Assembly (NCBI GenBank): GCA_027364695.1
Contig: DAHXOV010000271.1
Location: 1 to 6,678, forward strand
Source: a bacterium
Lineage (GTDB): Bacteria; Bacteroidota; Bacteroidia; B-17B0; Aurantibacillaceae
DNA: 6,678 nt
Direction: 5' to 3'
Shown here: in pieces, positions 6,170 through 6,678 of the stretch
Layout: every line of letters starts with the position of its first letter
Position numbering within the stretch: the first letter of the stretch is position 1
Notes under the pieces: model-generated
The model's input: only the letters and a program-made list of their open reading frames with translations
What the model was told of the DNA's origin: nothing
Databases searched by the model: none
Translations under genes and position numbers: made by a program

Positions 6170-6678
6170 GCCAACAAGTCAAAAAATACTTTACTCAACA
6201 AGCACTGCAAAGAAAGCCCAAAAAGCTAAATAAATACTATTGGAAAGAAATTACTCGCTATATTGAGTATTTTTCACATGAATACGATACAGTACTTGAG
6301 ATAGGTTGTGGTAGTGGTGATTTACTCGCTCATATTAAAGGGAAGCACAAAACGGGGATTGATATTTCAGACGAACAAATAAAATGGGCAAAGGAAAAAC
6401 ACGGACATTTGGAAAATGTAGAATTCATGGTGATGGATGCCAATAATTTACAGCTTGATAAAAAATATGATTGGATTGTTTTATCTAATGTTATTGGTTT
6501 TTTAGATGATATCCAAAAAGTATTTGAACAATTACATAAAGCAATGCATCCGCATACTAAGATCATTGTACAATATTACAATTCATTTTGGGAACCATTC
6601 ATCAAGTTTGCGGAAATGGTAGGAATAAAAAGCAGATTGCCTATGCAAAATTGGCTCACAAGCAACGATGTCAATAAT
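6166..6678 (+). CDS. Second class I SAM methyltransferase, 3' end outside window; possible methyltransferase/GT2 fusion
   Basis: The frame is open from ATG 6166 to the window end (171 codons, no stop), so the protein is incomplete. It starts inside the stop of the preceding gene (ATGA at 6166-6169), the same coupling as the gene before. Visible features are a lysine- and tyrosine-rich N-terminus with Y-Y-W-K-E at 24-28, SAM motif I V-L-E-I-G-C-G-S-G-D-L-L at 43-54, strand-2 acid in T-G-I-D-I-S at 63-68, and V-M-D-A-N-N-L at 89-95. These are followed by I-V-L-S-N-V-I-G-F-L-D-D at 104-115, H-P-H-T-K-I-I-V at 128-135, Y-Y-N-S-F-W-E-P at 137-144 and M-Q-N-W-L-T-S-N-D-V at 160-169. The last three blocks are what I know from proteins in which such a methyltransferase is followed by a GT2 (dolichyl-phosphate-mannose-synthase-like) domain. 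Whether this one has that domain cannot be seen here. The methyltransferase call is firm; fusion and substrate are inference. Confidence 0.88.
   Translation, partial: MSQQVKKYFTQQALQRKPKKLNKYYWKEITRYIEYFSHEYDTVLEIGCGSGDLLAHIKGKHKTGIDISDEQIKWAKEKHGHLENVEFMVMDANNLQLDKKYDWIVLSNVIGFLDDIQKVFEQLHKAMHPHTKIIVQYYNSFWEPFIKFAEMVGIKSRLPMQNWLTSNDVNN

Noticed and set aside
6330..6566. 78-codon minus-strand frame near the right end
   Set aside because: It is a shadow of the truncated methyltransferase, whose motif I and later blocks are clear on the plus strand.

Overview
The window reads as AT-rich chromosomal DNA from a member of the Bacteroidota. The evidence is the product types, a secreted TlpA-like protein with a divergent thioredoxin fold, the lack of clear Shine-Dalgarno sequences before the starts, and matches to the Bacteroidota promoter element TAnnTTTG in the one divergent intergenic gap. 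I cannot place it more finely than phylum. Coding density is very high: the only non-coding stretches are 3, 19, 91 and 3 bases long.

Layout. Positions 1-294 (+) hold the C-terminal end of a UDP-glucose 4-epimerase (galE) cut by the window edge. It meets, tail to tail with 3 bases between, a two-gene minus-strand unit. That unit is dusB (tRNA-dihydrouridine synthase, 2881-1823) followed by a secreted two-part protein with a C-terminal thioredoxin-like domain (1803-298), in which both cysteines of the usual CxxC site are serines. A 91-base divergent gap (2882-2972) then separates dusB from a plus-strand operon running off the right edge. The operon contains a multi-spanning GT-C-type glycosyltransferase (2973-4679), an FkbM-family methyltransferase (4683-5420), a class I SAM methyltransferase (5417-6169) and a second class I SAM methyltransferase that starts at 6166 and is cut at the window end.

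The four plus-strand genes are packed as tightly as possible: a 3-base gap and then two ATGA stop/start overlaps. They are probably co-transcribed and translationally coupled. The likely theme is building and methylating a surface or lipid-linked glycan: a polyprenyl-phosphate-sugar-dependent transferase at the membrane plus three methyltransferases of different families. The truncated galE end, which makes UDP-galactose, lies nearby but is separated by two opposite-strand genes, so a functional link is only suggestive. The last methyltransferase resembles the N-terminal half of methyltransferase/GT2 fusion proteins, which would fit the theme, but the decisive part lies outside the window.

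Nothing here is a clear new system. The points most worth a second look are the cysteine-less thioredoxin-like protein, the glycosyltransferase/triple-methyltransferase operon, and the possible fusion at the right edge. I see no RNA genes, mobile elements, CRISPR arrays or convincing intrinsic terminators.
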